Source of the DNA: Alistipes senegalensis
GTDB lineage: Bacteria > Bacteroidota > Bacteroidia > Bacteroidales > Rikenellaceae
NCBI GenBank assembly: GCA_023664045.1
Contig: JAMPGH010000001.1
Location: forward strand, 1,588,083-1,652,082
Direction: 5' to 3'
Length of the DNA stretch: 64,000 nt
Under the pieces are notes generated by a model. The model saw nothing but the letters and a program-made list of their open reading frames with translations, was not told the origin of the DNA and made no database searches. A program made the translations under genes and the position numbers. Positions 24,649 to 33,487 of this stretch are shown in pieces; within the stretch, counting starts at the first letter, position 1, and the number at the start of each line of letters is the position of its first letter.

Positions 24649-27600
24649 GAGAAAAGACATACGCAAGGTGATGGTCATCGGCTCGGGTCCGATCGTCATC
24701 GGTCAGGCCGCGGAGTTCGATTATGCCGGTACGCAGGCGTGTCTGGCGCTTCGCGAGGAGGGTTACGAGGTCGTTTTGGTCAACTCCAACCCCGCCACGA
24801 TCATGACCGACACGCACATCGCCGACAAGGTCTACATGGAGCCCCTGACGCTCGAATACGTGGCCAAGATCATCCGCTACGAGCGCCCCGACGCCATCGT
24901 CCCGGGGCTAGGCGGACAGACCGGTCTGAATTTGGCCGTGCAGCTGGCCAAAAAGGGTATCTTGGCCGAATGTCAGGTCGAAATTCTCGGCACTTCGTTC
25001 GAGTCGATCGAGCGGGCCGAGGACCGCGAGCTCTTCAAGGAGCTGTGCCAGTCGCTGGGCGAGCCGGTCCTGCCGTCGGAGGTCGCCACTTCGATCGACG
25101 AGGCGGCTTCGATCGCCGAGCGGATCGGTTATCCTGTCGTCCTGCGTCCCGCCTTTACGTTGGGCGGTACGGGCGGCGGCTTCGCCGACGACGAGGCGCA
25201 GCTGCGCGAGATGATGCGTGGCGCGCTGTTCCTCTCGCCCGTGCATCAGGTCCTCGTCGAGAAGAGCATCAAGGGATACAAGGAGATCGAGTACGAGGTG
25301 ATCCGCGACTCCAACGACACGGCCATCGCTATCTGCAACATGGAGAACATCGATCCCGTGGGCGTCCATACGGGCGACTCGATCGTCGTGGCCCCGAGCC
25401 AGACGCTCACCAACCGCGAGTACCAGATGCTGCGCGACTCGGCTTTGAAGATCATCCGCGAGCTGAAGATCGAGGGCGGCTGCAACGTCCAGTTCGCGTT
25501 GGACCCCCTCTCGTTCGAATACTATCTGATCGAGGTCAATCCCCGCGTCTCGCGCTCTTCGGCCCTCGCTTCGAAAGCGTCGGGTTATCCCATCGCGCGC
25601 GTCAGCGCCAAGATCGCCGTGGGTCTCACGCTCGACGAGATCCGCATCGCCAACACCCCGGCTTCGTTCGAGCCGACGCTCGATTACGTCGTTACGAAGA
25701 TCGCCCGCTTCCCGTTCGACAAGTTCTCCGACGCCTCGAATGCGCTCGGCACGCAGATGAAAGCCACGGGCGAGGTGATGTCCGTGGGCCGCACGATCGA
25801 GGAGTCGCTCCTCAAGGCGGTGCGGTCGCTCGAAACGGGCGTCTGCCATATCTATCACAAGAAGTTCGACGACTGGACCACCGATCGCCTCTTGGAGTAT
25901 ATCCGTACCGGCACCGATGACCGTCTCTACGCCATCGCGCAGCTCATCCGTTGCGGCATCGACCTCGTGCTGATCTACAACAACACGAAGATCGACATGT
26001 TCTTCCTCGAAAAGTTCAAGAACATCGTCGAATTCGAGAGCGTCGTCCGGGCGCATCCCCACGATGCCGAAATCTTGCGCGACGCCAAGCGCATGGGCTT
26101 CAGCGACAAGTACGTCGGGCAGCTGTGGGGCCTTTCGGAGCAGGAGATGTTCCGCCTGCGCGAGGAGCACGGCATCTTCCCTGTCTACAAGATGATCGAC
26201 ACCTGCGCCAGCGAGTTCGCCTCCTACGTGCCTTATTTCTACTCCACCTACGAAATGGAAAACGAGTCGGTGGTCAGCGACCGCGAGAAGATCGTCGTCC
26301 TCGGCTCGGGCCCGATCCGCATCGGGCAGGGCGTCGAGTTCGACTACTCGACCGTGCATGCCATCTGGTCGATCCGCGAGGCGGGCTACGAGGCGATCAT
26401 CATCAACAACAACCCCGAGACCGTCTCCACGGACTATACCACCAGCGACAAGCTCTACTTCGAACCGCTGACCGTCGAGGACGTCATGAACGTCATCCGC
26501 CTCGAACGGCCGAAAGCCATCGTCGTCTCGCTCGGCGGACAGACGGCCATCAACCTCGCCGAACCTTTGGCCGCGCTCGGCGTGCCGATCATCGGCACCG
26601 ACTGCGAGGCGATCCGCAACGCCGAGGACCGCGGGTGCTTCGAGAAGATCATGGAGGAGCTGGGCATTCCCCAGCCCGAGGCCGAGGCCGTTACCGACAT
26701 CGAAGCCGGCGTGCGGGCCGCCGAGCGCATCGGCTACCCCGTCCTGGTGCGTCCCAGCTACGTGCTCGGGGGGCGGGCCATGCAGATCGTCTCCTGCGAG
26801 GAGCGCCTGCGCCACTACCTGCAGACGGCCGTCGAGATCAACGCCGATCAGCCCGTCTTGGTCGACCGCTACATCATGGGCAAGGAGTTGGAGGTCGACG
26901 CCATCTGCGACGGCCGCGACGTCTTCATCCCCGGCATCATGGAGCATGTCGAGCGCACGGGCATCCACTCGGGCGACTCGATCAGCGTCTACCCGACGTT
27001 CAGCGTCTCGCCGCGCGCCAAAGAGAAGATCATCGACTACACCGTGCGGCTGGGTCTTCGCATCGGCATCGTGGGTCTCTATAATATCCAGTTCATCCTC
27101 GACGGCGAGGAGGACGTCTACGTCATCGAGGTCAACCCCCGCTCGTCGCGTACCGTGCCGTTCCTTTCGAAGTCCACGGGTGTGGGCATGGCCCACATCG
27201 CCACGCAGGTCATTCTCGGCAAAAGCCTGCGCGAGCAGGGCATCACGGAGGTTTACGGCCGCGAAAAGGAGCGTTGGTACGTCAAGGCCCCCGCTTTCTC
27301 GTTCGCCAAGATCCGCGGCATGGACTCCTACCTCTCGCCCGAGATGAAGTCCACGGGCGAGGCGATCGGCTACGACGACAAGCTCACCCGCGCCCTCTAC
27401 AAGGCCTTGCAGGCCACGGGCATGAACGTTTCGAACTACGGTACGATCTTCGTAACGATCGCCGATCCCGACAAGGCGAAGGCGTTGCCGCTGGTGCGGC
27501 GGTTCTACGAGCTGGGTTTCAACGTCGAAGCGACGACCGGCACGGCCGCTTTCCTGCGCGAGCACGGCATCCGCACCCGCACGCGCCGCAAGCTCAGCGA

Positions 27601-27823
27601 GGGCAGCTCGGAGATCATCGACTCGCTGCGGCAGGGCCATGTGAGCTACGTCATCAACACCATCGACATCAACCGCCACGACACGCGCCGCGACGGCTAC
27701 GAAATCCGCCGCACGGCCGTCGAGAACAACGTTACGGTATTCACGGCGCTCGAAACCGTGGCCGTACTGCTCGACGTGCTGGAGGAGATCACCCTTCGCG
27801 TCTCGACTATCGATTCGAAATGA
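24641..27823 (+). CDS. carB: Carbamoyl-phosphate synthase large subunit
   Basis: The 1060-residue protein shows the duplicated ATP-grasp architecture: the first half from [19 protein letters not shown], the second from [20 protein letters not shown]. The signature [23 protein letters not shown] and its repeat lie in the two halves. A C-terminal MGS-like allosteric domain (about 930-1060) contains the YVINTIDI region. It makes carbamoyl phosphate from bicarbonate, ammonia and two ATP, feeding both pyrimidine and arginine synthesis. The start overlaps carA; the stop overlaps pyrK. Confidence 0.97.
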   Translation: MPKRKDIRKVMVIGSGPIVIGQAAEFDYAGTQACLALREEGYEVVLVNSNPATIMTDTHIADKVYMEPLTLEYVAKIIRYERPDAIVPGLGGQTGLNLAVQLAKKGILAECQVEILGTSFESIERAEDRELFKELCQSLGEPVLPSEVATSIDEAASIAERIGYPVVLRPAFTLGGTGGGFADDEAQLREMMRGALFLSPVHQVLVEKSIKGYKEIEYEVIRDSNDTAIAICNMENIDPVGVHTGDSIVVAPSQTLTNREYQMLRDSALKIIRELKIEGGCNVQFALDPLSFEYYLIEVNPRVSRSSALASKASGYPIARVSAKIAVGLTLDEIRIANTPASFEPTLDYVVTKIARFPFDKFSDASNALGTQMKATGEVMSVGRTIEESLLKAVRSLETGVCHIYHKKFDDWTTDRLLEYIRTGTDDRLYAIAQLIRCGIDLVLIYNNTKIDMFFLEKFKNIVEFESVVRAHPHDAEILRDAKRMGFSDKYVGQLWGLSEQEMFRLREEHGIFPVYKMIDTCASEFASYVPYFYSTYEMENESVVSDREKIVVLGSGPIRIGQGVEFDYSTVHAIWSIREAGYEAIIINNNPETVSTDYTTSDKLYFEPLTVEDVMNVIRLERPKAIVVSLGGQTAINLAEPLAALGVPIIGTDCEAIRNAEDRGCFEKIMEELGIPQPEAEAVTDIEAGVRAAERIGYPVLVRPSYVLGGRAMQIVSCEERLRHYLQTAVEINADQPVLVDRYIMGKELEVDAICDGRDVFIPGIMEHVERTGIHSGDSISVYPTFSVSPRAKEKIIDYTVRLGLRIGIVGLYNIQFILDGEEDVYVIEVNPRSSRTVPFLSKSTGVGMAHIATQVILGKSLREQGITEVYGREKERWYVKAPAFSFAKIRGMDSYLSPEMKSTGEAIGYDDKLTRALYKALQATGMNVSNYGTIFVTIADPDKAKALPLVRRFYELGFNVEATTGTAAFLREHGIRTRTRRKLSEGSSEIIDSLRQGHVSYVINTIDINRHDTRRDGYEIRRTAVENNVTVFTALETVAVLLDVLEEITLRVSTIDSK

Positions 27824-28557
27824 TGTACAAGAAAGACCTGTATACCGTTCTCTCCAACGAGCCGCTCACGGCGTCGGTGTGGCGCATGCGCCTCGCGGGC
27901 GACACGCGGTGGATCGCGCGGCCGGGACAATTCGTCAATATCGCATTGACGGGAAGATACTTGCGGCGTCCCATTTCGGTCTGCGACTACGACGCCGAGA
28001 CCCTTACCCTGATCTATAAGGTCGTGGGCGGGGGTACTGCACAGTTATCCCGCATGTGTCCGGGCGAACGGCTCGATCTGCTGACCGGTTTGGGGAACGG
28101 ATTCGATACCTCCGTCGCGGCGGAACGCCCCCTGCTGGTCGGCGGCGGGGTGGGGGTGCCGCCCCTCTACAATCTGGCTAAGGTGCTGCTTGCCGCCGGA
28201 AAGCCGGTGCAGGTCGTGCTGGGTTTCAATACGGCTTCCGAGGTCTTCTACGTGGAGGAGTTCCGGGCGTTGGGATGCTCCGTTACGGTCGCTGCGGTCG
28301 ACGGCTCCTGCGGCGTGCGAGGATTCGTTACCGACGCTCTGCCGGGTCTCGATTTCGACTACTTCTACGCCTGCGGACCCCTGCCGATGCTTCGGGCCTT
28401 GTCGCAGGCGACGGCGTGCGACGGCCAGCTCTCGTTCGAGGAGCGCATGGGTTGCGGCTTCGGCGCCTGCATGGGCTGCTCCTGCAAGACCCTCACGGGC
28501 AACAAGCGCATCTGCAAGGAGGGACCGGTGCTGACCAAAGGAGAAATCCTTTGGTAA
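27820..28557 (+). CDS. pyrK: Dihydroorotate dehydrogenase electron-transfer subunit
   Basis: The 245-residue flavoprotein has the ferredoxin-reductase fold with [10 protein letters not shown] and [10 protein letters not shown] (FAD binding), the [16 protein letters not shown] nucleotide-binding loop, and a C-terminal [2Fe-2S] ligand set with [13 protein letters not shown] and a later RICKEGPV. It passes electrons from PyrD to NAD+. ATG at 27820 overlaps the carB stop in an ATGA; ATG at 27823 is an equally possible start. Together with pyrD it makes a class 1B enzyme, suited to anaerobic growth. Confidence 0.93.
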   Translation: MMYKKDLYTVLSNEPLTASVWRMRLAGDTRWIARPGQFVNIALTGRYLRRPISVCDYDAETLTLIYKVVGGGTAQLSRMCPGERLDLLTGLGNGFDTSVAAERPLLVGGGVGVPPLYNLAKVLLAAGKPVQVVLGFNTASEVFYVEEFRALGCSVTVAAVDGSCGVRGFVTDALPGLDFDYFYACGPLPMLRALSQATACDGQLSFEERMGCGFGACMGCSCKTLTGNKRICKEGPVLTKGEILW

Positions 28558-28748
28558 ATTAAAAATGAAAAATTAAGAATTAAAATTTAATTTTTTTTAC
28601 CGGAATCTTCCTCAAAACCCCGTTCTTAACGGGGCGGGCCGGAGCCTCCGGCTGCGGAGGCCCGCGAATGCGTGCTCCGCAGGTTCCTGCCCGAATGATT
28701 CCGGCGCTCGGGTGAAAGGTAAAAATTGAAAGGTGAAATTTTGGATAT
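28554..28748. repeat. AT-rich repeat tracts and hairpin between pyrK and pyrD
   Basis: The 191-base gap is gene-free. An AT-rich tract with AAAATTAAGAATTAAAATTT lies at 28556-28598, and a related tract (GTGAAAGGTAAAAATTGAAA) at 28711-28740. Between them lie the hairpin CCCCGTTCTTAACGGGG (28618-28634), an inverted member of the CCCCGCTAAGAGCGGGG family, and a GGAGCCTCCGGCTGCGGAGGC hairpin-like block near 28640. None is an obvious strong terminator on the plus strand. Confidence 0.6.
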
Positions 28749-29672
28749 ATGCCAGATACTTCCGTCATATTGAGCGGCCTGAGGCTCGACAACCCCGTGA
28801 TTCCGGCCAGCGGGACGTTCGGTTACGGCGCCGAGTTCCGCGAGTTCTACGATCCGAATATCCTCGGTTCGTTCTCGTTCAAGGGAACCACGCGCGAGCC
28901 CCGTTTCGGCAACCCCACGCCCCGCATCGCCGAGTGCGAAGCGGGCATGATCAATGCCGTGGGGTTGCAGAACCCCGGCATCGATCGCGTCATCGCCGAG
29001 GAACTTCCGCGGCTTCGGGAGTTCTTCCGTAAGCCCGTCATCGCCAACATCTCGGGCTTCTCGGTCGAGGAGTACGCCTATTGTTGCGAGCGCATCGACC
29101 GCGAGGAGCAGGTCGGCCTGATCGAGGTCAACGTCTCGTGCCCCAACGTGCGGCACGGCGGCATGTCGTTCGGCACTTCGCCCGAGGCCGCCGCCGAGGT
29201 AACGCGCGCCGTCAAGGCCGTAACGACCAAGCCGGTCTATATCAAGCTGAGCCCCAACGTTACGGACATCGTCTCGATCGCCCGGGCGTGCGAGGAGGCC
29301 GGGGCCGACGGCTTGTGCCTCGTCAACACGCTTCTGGGCATGCGCATCGACATCGTCCGCCGCCGGCCCGTCATCGCCAATACGATGGGCGGCTTCTCCG
29401 GCCCGGCGATCTTCCCCGTCGCCCTGCGCATGGTGTGGCAGGTGGCCCGGGCCTGCAAGGTGCCCGTCATCGGATGCGGCGGCGTGCAGTCGGCGTGCGA
29501 CGTCATCGAGATGATGATGGCCGGCGCCACGGCCGTCGAGGTCGGGGCCGCCAATCTGGTGAATCCCTACGCGTCGAAGGAGATCGTCGAGGCCCTGCCC
29601 GGCGAAATGGAGCGGCTCTGCATCGAACGGTTGAGCGAAATTATCGGCGCGGTAAATAATTGTGAATTTTGA
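28749..29672 (+). CDS. pyrD: Dihydroorotate dehydrogenase B catalytic subunit
   Basis: The 307-residue TIM-barrel FMN enzyme has NPVIPASGTFGYG at the N terminus. NVSCPNVRHGGMSFG carries the catalytic Cys typical of class 1 enzymes, and IGCGGVQSACDVIEMM binds FMN phosphate. It oxidises dihydroorotate to orotate together with PyrK. The last residues (VNNCEF) and the stop are encoded within an AT-rich repeat-like tract that also leads into pyrF. Confidence 0.96.
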   Translation: MPDTSVILSGLRLDNPVIPASGTFGYGAEFREFYDPNILGSFSFKGTTREPRFGNPTPRIAECEAGMINAVGLQNPGIDRVIAEELPRLREFFRKPVIANISGFSVEEYAYCCERIDREEQVGLIEVNVSCPNVRHGGMSFGTSPEAAAEVTRAVKAVTTKPVYIKLSPNVTDIVSIARACEEAGADGLCLVNTLLGMRIDIVRRRPVIANTMGGFSGPAIFPVALRMVWQVARACKVPVIGCGGVQSACDVIEMMMAGATAVEVGAANLVNPYASKEIVEALPGEMERLCIERLSEIIGAVNNCEF

Positions 29673-29682
29673 ATTGTGAATT

Positions 29683-30402
29683 ATGAATTGCACGAATGAC
29701 GTAATCATCGCCTGCGACTTCAAGTCGGCCGAGGAGACTTTCCGCTTCCTCGACCTCTTCGGGCAGGAGGCGCGCAAACCTTTTCTGAAAATCGGCATGG
29801 AGCTCTTCTACGCCGAGGGCCCGGCTATCGTGCGGGAGATCAAGCGCCGGGGACACCGCATCTTCCTCGACCTGAAGCTGCACGACATTCCCAATACCGT
29901 CCGCAAGGCGATGGCCGTGCTGTCGCGTCTGGACGTCGACATGTGCAACGTCCACGCCGCCGGCACCATCGAGATGATGCGCGCCGCCCGCGAGGGGCTC
30001 ACGCGCGAGGACGGTACGCGCCCTCTCTTGATCGCCGTTACGCAGCTCACCTCCACCAGCGAGGAGCGCATGCAGCAGGAGCTGCTGATCGGCGCTTCGA
30101 TCGGCGACACGATCGTCCAGTATGCCCGCAACGCCCGCGAGGCGGGGCTCGACGGCGTGGTCTGCTCGCCGCTGGAGGCCGGCATGGTCCACGAGGCGTG
30201 CGGCGCCGACTTTCTGACCGTTACGCCCGGCGTGCGTTTCGCCGAGGGCGACCTCGCCGATCAGGTGCGCGTTACCACGCCGGCCCGGGCCCGCGAAATC
30301 GGCTCGGACTTCATCGTCGTGGGGCGTCCCATCACGGCCGCTGCGGACCCCGTGGCCGCCTACCGCCGCTGCGTGGAGGAGTTCGCAGGAAAAAATGAAT
30401 AA
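29683..30402 (+). CDS. pyrF: Orotidine-5'-phosphate decarboxylase
   Basis: The 239-residue protein shows the OMP decarboxylase core: ACDFKSAEE at the start, the charged active-site DLKLHDIPNTV (Asp-Lys-His-Asp), VTPGVRF and a C-terminal VVGRPITAA phosphate-binding motif. It makes UMP from OMP. The start lies 10 bases after pyrD within a TGAATT-rich tract. Confidence 0.96.
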   Translation: MNCTNDVIIACDFKSAEETFRFLDLFGQEARKPFLKIGMELFYAEGPAIVREIKRRGHRIFLDLKLHDIPNTVRKAMAVLSRLDVDMCNVHAAGTIEMMRAAREGLTREDGTRPLLIAVTQLTSTSEERMQQELLIGASIGDTIVQYARNAREAGLDGVVCSPLEAGMVHEACGADFLTVTPGVRFAEGDLADQVRVTTPARAREIGSDFIVVGRPITAAADPVAAYRRCVEEFAGKNE

Positions 30403-30465
30403 GGAATAGTCGATAAGGAATAATATTCGTAAGAACCGTTATTCACTATTCATTATTGATCGCAG
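30395..30465. repeat. AT-rich inverted-repeat element between pyrF and the glutaredoxin-like ORF
   Basis: Left arm GAATAAGGAATAGTCGATAA and right arm TTATTCACTATTCATTATTG are inverted relatives across a short centre. The element resembles those at 23428 and 60388. Confidence 0.55.
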
Positions 30466-30467
30466 TC

Positions 30468-30728
30468 ATGAAGTCCGTAAAATTGTTCTACCTGCGCAAC
30501 TGCCCCTTCTGCAAGCGGGCGTTGCAGTACATCGACGACACGAAAGCCGCGCATCCCGAGCTCGCTCCCGTCGACGTCGAGATGATCGAGGAGTCGGAGG
30601 ATCCCGAGGTGGCCGAGTCGTTCGATTATTACTACGTCCCGACCTTCTACGTCGACGGCGTCAAGGTTCACGAGGGCGGCATCATGCCCGACGAGGTGGA
30701 GGCCGTTTTGCGCAAGGCATTGGAATGA
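30468..30728 (+). CDS. Glutaredoxin/thioredoxin-like small protein
   Basis: The 86-residue protein begins VKLFYLRNCPFCKRALQYI, with the CPFC redox pair near residues 13-16, and has the cis-Pro segment YYVPTFYVDGVKVHEGG. This is the glutaredoxin-like fold. ATG at 30468 is used; the upstream TTG at 30456 is less likely. Its place within the pyr operon, between pyrF and pyrE, is unusual. A role in keeping a pathway thiol or Fe-S enzyme reduced is possible but unproven. Confidence 0.85.
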   Translation: MKSVKLFYLRNCPFCKRALQYIDDTKAAHPELAPVDVEMIEESEDPEVAESFDYYYVPTFYVDGVKVHEGGIMPDEVEAVLRKALE

Positions 30729-30749
30729 AACGAAAACCCGAATAGAATC

Positions 30750-31379
30750 ATGGAGAAATCGATCGCTAAGGATCTGCTCTCGATCGGCGCGGTGTTCCTG
30801 CGTCCGGAGCAGCCGTTCACGTGGGCCAGCGGCATCAAGAGCCCCATCTATTGCGACAACCGGCTGACGTTGACGTCCATCGGGGTCCGCAAGCATGTCG
30901 AGGCCGGTTTGGCCGAGATCGTACGCACGAAGTTTCCCGAGGCCGAAGTGCTGATGGGGACCTCCACGGCCGGCATCGCCCACGCCGCCATCACGGCCAC
31001 GCTGCTCGACTTGCCGATGGGCTACGTCCGTTCGGGCGCGAAAGACCACGGTCGCGGCAACCGCATCGAAGGCCGGCTCGAAAAGGGCCAGAAGGTCGTC
31101 GTCATCGAGGACCTCATCTCTACCGGCGGTTCCTGCATCGAGGTCGTCGAGGCGCTGCGCGAGGCGGGCGCCGAGGTCTTAGGCGTGGCTTCGATCTTCA
31201 CCTACGGCATGCGCAAGGGCCTCGAGCGGCTGCGCGAAGCCGGTGTGGTCAACTACAGTCTCTCGAACCTCGACGCGTTGGTCGAGGTCGCCGCCGCCGA
31301 GGGTTATATCCGTCCCGAGGACAAGCAGCGCCTCATCGCTTTCCGCAACGACCCGGCCGACGAAAGCTGGATGAAATAA
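30750..31379 (+). CDS. pyrE: Orotate phosphoribosyltransferase
   Basis: The 209-residue type I PRTase has [16 protein letters not shown] at the N terminus, the flexible-loop segment [12 protein letters not shown], and the PRPP-binding motif [13 protein letters not shown]. It joins orotate with PRPP. It lies 21 bases after the glutaredoxin-like ORF and upstream of an AT-rich inverted-repeat element and pyrB. Confidence 0.96.
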   Translation: MEKSIAKDLLSIGAVFLRPEQPFTWASGIKSPIYCDNRLTLTSIGVRKHVEAGLAEIVRTKFPEAEVLMGTSTAGIAHAAITATLLDLPMGYVRSGAKDHGRGNRIEGRLEKGQKVVVIEDLISTGGSCIEVVEALREAGAEVLGVASIFTYGMRKGLERLREAGVVNYSLSNLDALVEVAAAEGYIRPEDKQRLIAFRNDPADESWMK

Positions 31380-31383
31380 GCCG

Positions 31384-31520
31384 AATTGAAAATGAAAAAT
31401 TAAGAATTAAAAATTATTTTTCCATTCTGAGGAGAACATCGGTCTGACGAAAAATCTGTTCGTGGTGCTTGATGAATTCTTTTTCGGATTTTTAATTTTT
31501 CATTCTTGATTTTTAATTAT
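31384..31520. repeat. AT-rich terminal-inverted-repeat element between pyrE and pyrB
   Basis: The left end AAAATTAAGAATTAAAAATT (near 31396-31415) and the right end TTTTTAATTTTTCATTCTTG with GATTTTTAATTA (31489-31518) are inverted matches bounding about 75 bases of non-coding DNA. This is one of the clearest members of the family. Confidence 0.65.
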
Positions 31521-31527
31521 CCCGATT

Positions 31528-32613
31528 ATGCGTCATCTGATAGACCCTATGGATCTTTCGGTCGAGGAGACCGAAGGGATCATCGCGCTGGCCGAGGAGA
31601 TCATCGCCGACCGGGCCGCCTTCAGCGAGGCCTGCCGGGGCAAGAAGCTCGCCACGCTTTTTTACGAGCCCTCGACCCGCACGCGGCTGAGTTTCACGTC
31701 GGCCATGCTTGAACTGGGCGGCGAAGTGATCGGTTTCTCCGACGCCGGTTCTTCGTCCGTCTCCAAAGGCGAGACCGTCGCCGATACCGTGCGCGTTGTC
31801 CGGTGCTTCGCCGACATCATCGCCATGCGCCATTTCAAGGAGGGGGCGCCGTTGGTGGCGTCGCAGTATGCCGGCATTCCCGTCATCAACGCCGGCGACG
31901 GCAGCCACTCGCACCCTACGCAGACCCTGACCGACCTGTTGACCATCAAGCGCGAAAAGGGGCGTTTCGACCATCTCACGATCGGCTTCTGCGGCGACCT
32001 GAAGTTCGGCCGTACGGTCCACTCGCTCATCAAGGCGCTCGCGCGCTACGAGGGGGTGCGCGTGATCCTCATCTCGCCCGAGGAGCTGCGCCTGCCCGAC
32101 TACATGTTGCAGGAGATGTCCGCCAATTCGAAGCTGGAGTTCCGCGAGGTCCGTACGATGGAGGAGGTCATGCCCGAGTTGGACATCCTCTACATGACGC
32201 GCGTGCAGAAAGAGCGCTTCCTCGACGAGGAGGAGTTCGACCGCGTCAAGAACAGCTTCGTGCTCGATCCCGAAAAGCTGACGACGGCCCGCAAGGATAT
32301 GATTGTCCTCCACCCGCTGCCGCGCGTCAACGAGATTGCCCGGGCCGTCGACAACGACCCCCGTGCCGCCTACTTCCGGCAGGTCGAAAACGGCAAGTTC
32401 GTGCGCATGGCTCTGATCCTCACCTTGCTGCGCTGGGCCGGGGAGAACCGGCCTTTCGAGCGTACGCCGGTCTTCGCCGAGCCTTATATCGTCGGGCAGT
32501 ACGAGTGTTCCAACAAGCGCTGCATCTCCGCCTCGGAGGATGTCGACACGCTGTTTCGCCGCGGAGCCGACGGAAGTTGCCGCTGTGCCTACTGCGAGGC
32601 GAAGGCGAAATGA
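31528..32613 (+). CDS. pyrB: Aspartate carbamoyltransferase with fused PyrI-like zinc domain
   Basis: The 361-residue protein has a full catalytic chain: [11 protein letters not shown] (carbamoyl-phosphate loop, residues 46-56), [14 protein letters not shown] (about residue 130) and [11 protein letters not shown]. From about residue 318 a C-terminal extension carries cysteines 327, 332, 353 and 356 in C-X4-C-X20-C-X2-C, with CISASEDV resembling CISHAEPV of E. coli PyrI and CAYCEAK resembling CKYCEKEF. That is the zinc domain of the regulatory subunit, here attached directly to the catalytic chain. The nucleotide-binding allosteric domain is absent and no separate pyrI is nearby. The enzyme is probably not CTP-controlled in the E. 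coli way. Confidence 0.93.
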   Translation: MRHLIDPMDLSVEETEGIIALAEEIIADRAAFSEACRGKKLATLFYEPSTRTRLSFTSAMLELGGEVIGFSDAGSSSVSKGETVADTVRVVRCFADIIAMRHFKEGAPLVASQYAGIPVINAGDGSHSHPTQTLTDLLTIKREKGRFDHLTIGFCGDLKFGRTVHSLIKALARYEGVRVILISPEELRLPDYMLQEMSANSKLEFREVRTMEEVMPELDILYMTRVQKERFLDEEEFDRVKNSFVLDPEKLTTARKDMIVLHPLPRVNEIARAVDNDPRAAYFRQVENGKFVRMALILTLLRWAGENRPFERTPVFAEPYIVGQYECSNKRCISASEDVDTLFRRGADGSCRCAYCEAKAK

Positions 32614-32650
32614 ATTGTCGATAAATTGTCGATAGAATCCGCGGCCGAAG

Positions 32651-32683
32651 TTTGTGGAAACCGACCGGAATGGATTACCTTTG
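32651..32683 (+). promoter_or_regulatory. Promoter upstream of the pur operon leader
   Basis: TTTG at 32651-32654, a 21-base spacer and TACCTTTG at 32676-32683 match the consensus. The predicted start is near 32690. No other good promoter is seen before purE, so this probably drives the purine operon through the leader terminator. Confidence 0.75.
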
Positions 32684-32724
32684 TAAGGTCATTTTTGCGA
32701 CGGAACAGGTTATTGAGAACAACG

Positions 32725-32904
32725 ATGATCGCTATGGACCATATCGGGCGCCACAAACGCAGGCGGCAGCATCTTCGGGCTGCCGGTCAGGCGGCGCCGC
32801 ACCTGCAACGCGGGTCGCAGGGAAGAGGGGAGGAACGCCGGCAGCAGGGCTGCGGTGCGGTTTCCCGGGGGCAACGGGCGATCGCCTGCGGCATCGTCGG
32901 ATAG
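32725..32904 (+). CDS. Possible 59-residue basic leader ORF of the pur operon
   Basis: ATG at 32725 opens a 59-codon ORF ([15 protein letters not shown]...) very rich in Arg, Gln and Gly, which stops with TAG at 32902-32904 just before the terminator stem. Its position mirrors the pyr leader ORF. Such composition also arises by chance in structured GC-rich RNA, so coding status is doubtful. Confidence 0.3.
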   Translation: MIAMDHIGRHKRRRQHLRAAGQAAPHLQRGSQGRGEERRQQGCGAVSRGQRAIACGIVG

Positions 32905-32907
32905 ATA

Positions 32908-32952
32908 CGGACCGCCACGACACGTACAGTGTCGTGGCGGTCCGGCTTTTAA
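32908..32952 (+). terminator. Intrinsic terminator / attenuator in front of purE
   Basis: CGGACCGCCACGACAC and GTGTCGTGGCGGTCCG form a perfect 16-bp stem around GTACA, followed by GCTTTTAAT. It lies 68 bases before the purE ATG and after the only good promoter. Confidence 0.75.
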
Positions 32953-33019
32953 TCGGGGGGGGGGAGAAACCCTGGAGAGACCCTCGTATATTGAAAATAT
33001 TATAAAAAGGAGTGAGACG

Positions 33020-33487
33020 ATGAAAGTCGGAGTGATTATGGGCTCGACGAGCGATTACGAAGTGATGGCCGAGGCCGTGCGGACGCTCGAAGAGTTCGGT
33101 GTGGAATTCGAGAAGCGCGTGGTGAGCGCCCACCGTACGCCCGATCTGTTGTGCGAGTACGCCAAGACGGCCCGCGAACGCGGCCTCGGCGTCATCATCG
33201 CCGGAGCCGGAGGCGCCGCCCACCTGCCGGGCATGGTCGCTTCGATGACCCCGCTCCCCGTGGTGGGGGTCCCCGTCAAATCGCGGGCGCTCAGCGGGCT
33301 GGATTCGCTGCTTTCGATCGTGCAGATGCCCGCCGGCGTACCCGTCGCCACCACCGCCATCAACGGCGCCCGGAATGCCGCGTTGATCGCCGTTTCGATC
33401 CTCGCGCTGCAGAACCGGACGTTGGCCGACAAGCTCGACGCTTTCCGCGCCAAGCAGACCGCCGACGTGCTGAAATCCGAGATATAG
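33020..33487 (+). CDS. purE: N5-carboxyaminoimidazole ribonucleotide mutase (PurE class I)
   Basis: The 155-residue protein has [25 protein letters not shown] and [15 protein letters not shown], the class I PurE motifs including the catalytic His of SAHRTP. It converts N5-CAIR (from PurK) to CAIR. ATG at 33020 follows AAAAAGGAGTGAGACG, a rare Shine-Dalgarno-like sequence in this window; the longer ORF would run back into the leader terminator. purK begins on the base after its stop. Confidence 0.96.
   Translation: MKVGVIMGSTSDYEVMAEAVRTLEEFGVEFEKRVVSAHRTPDLLCEYAKTARERGLGVIIAGAGGAAHLPGMVASMTPLPVVGVPVKSRALSGLDSLLSIVQMPAGVPVATTAINGARNAALIAVSILALQNRTLADKLDAFRAKQTADVLKSEI

Larger units (their letters stand above)
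32690..32952 (+). ncRNA. Structured leader RNA of the pur operon (candidate attenuator or sRNA)
   Basis: The leader is GC-rich and highly foldable. CGGCAGC and GCTGCCG (about 32767-32788) form one hairpin, and GCCGCACC near 32801 can pair with GGTGCGG near 32853. It ends in the terminator at 32908-32952. A 59-codon basic ORF (32725-32904) stops three bases before the terminator stem. No known riboswitch family is recognised; a match to SRP RNA was considered and rejected. It could sense purines or PRPP, work by leader translation, or be a stand-alone small RNA. Confidence 0.5.

Noticed and set aside
32767..32870. Possible SRP (4.5S-like) RNA because of GGTCAGG and GGCAGCAGG words in the pur leader.
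   Set aside because: The words are too far apart, the GGAA tetraloop arrangement is missing, and the surrounding helices do not match the SRP fold.
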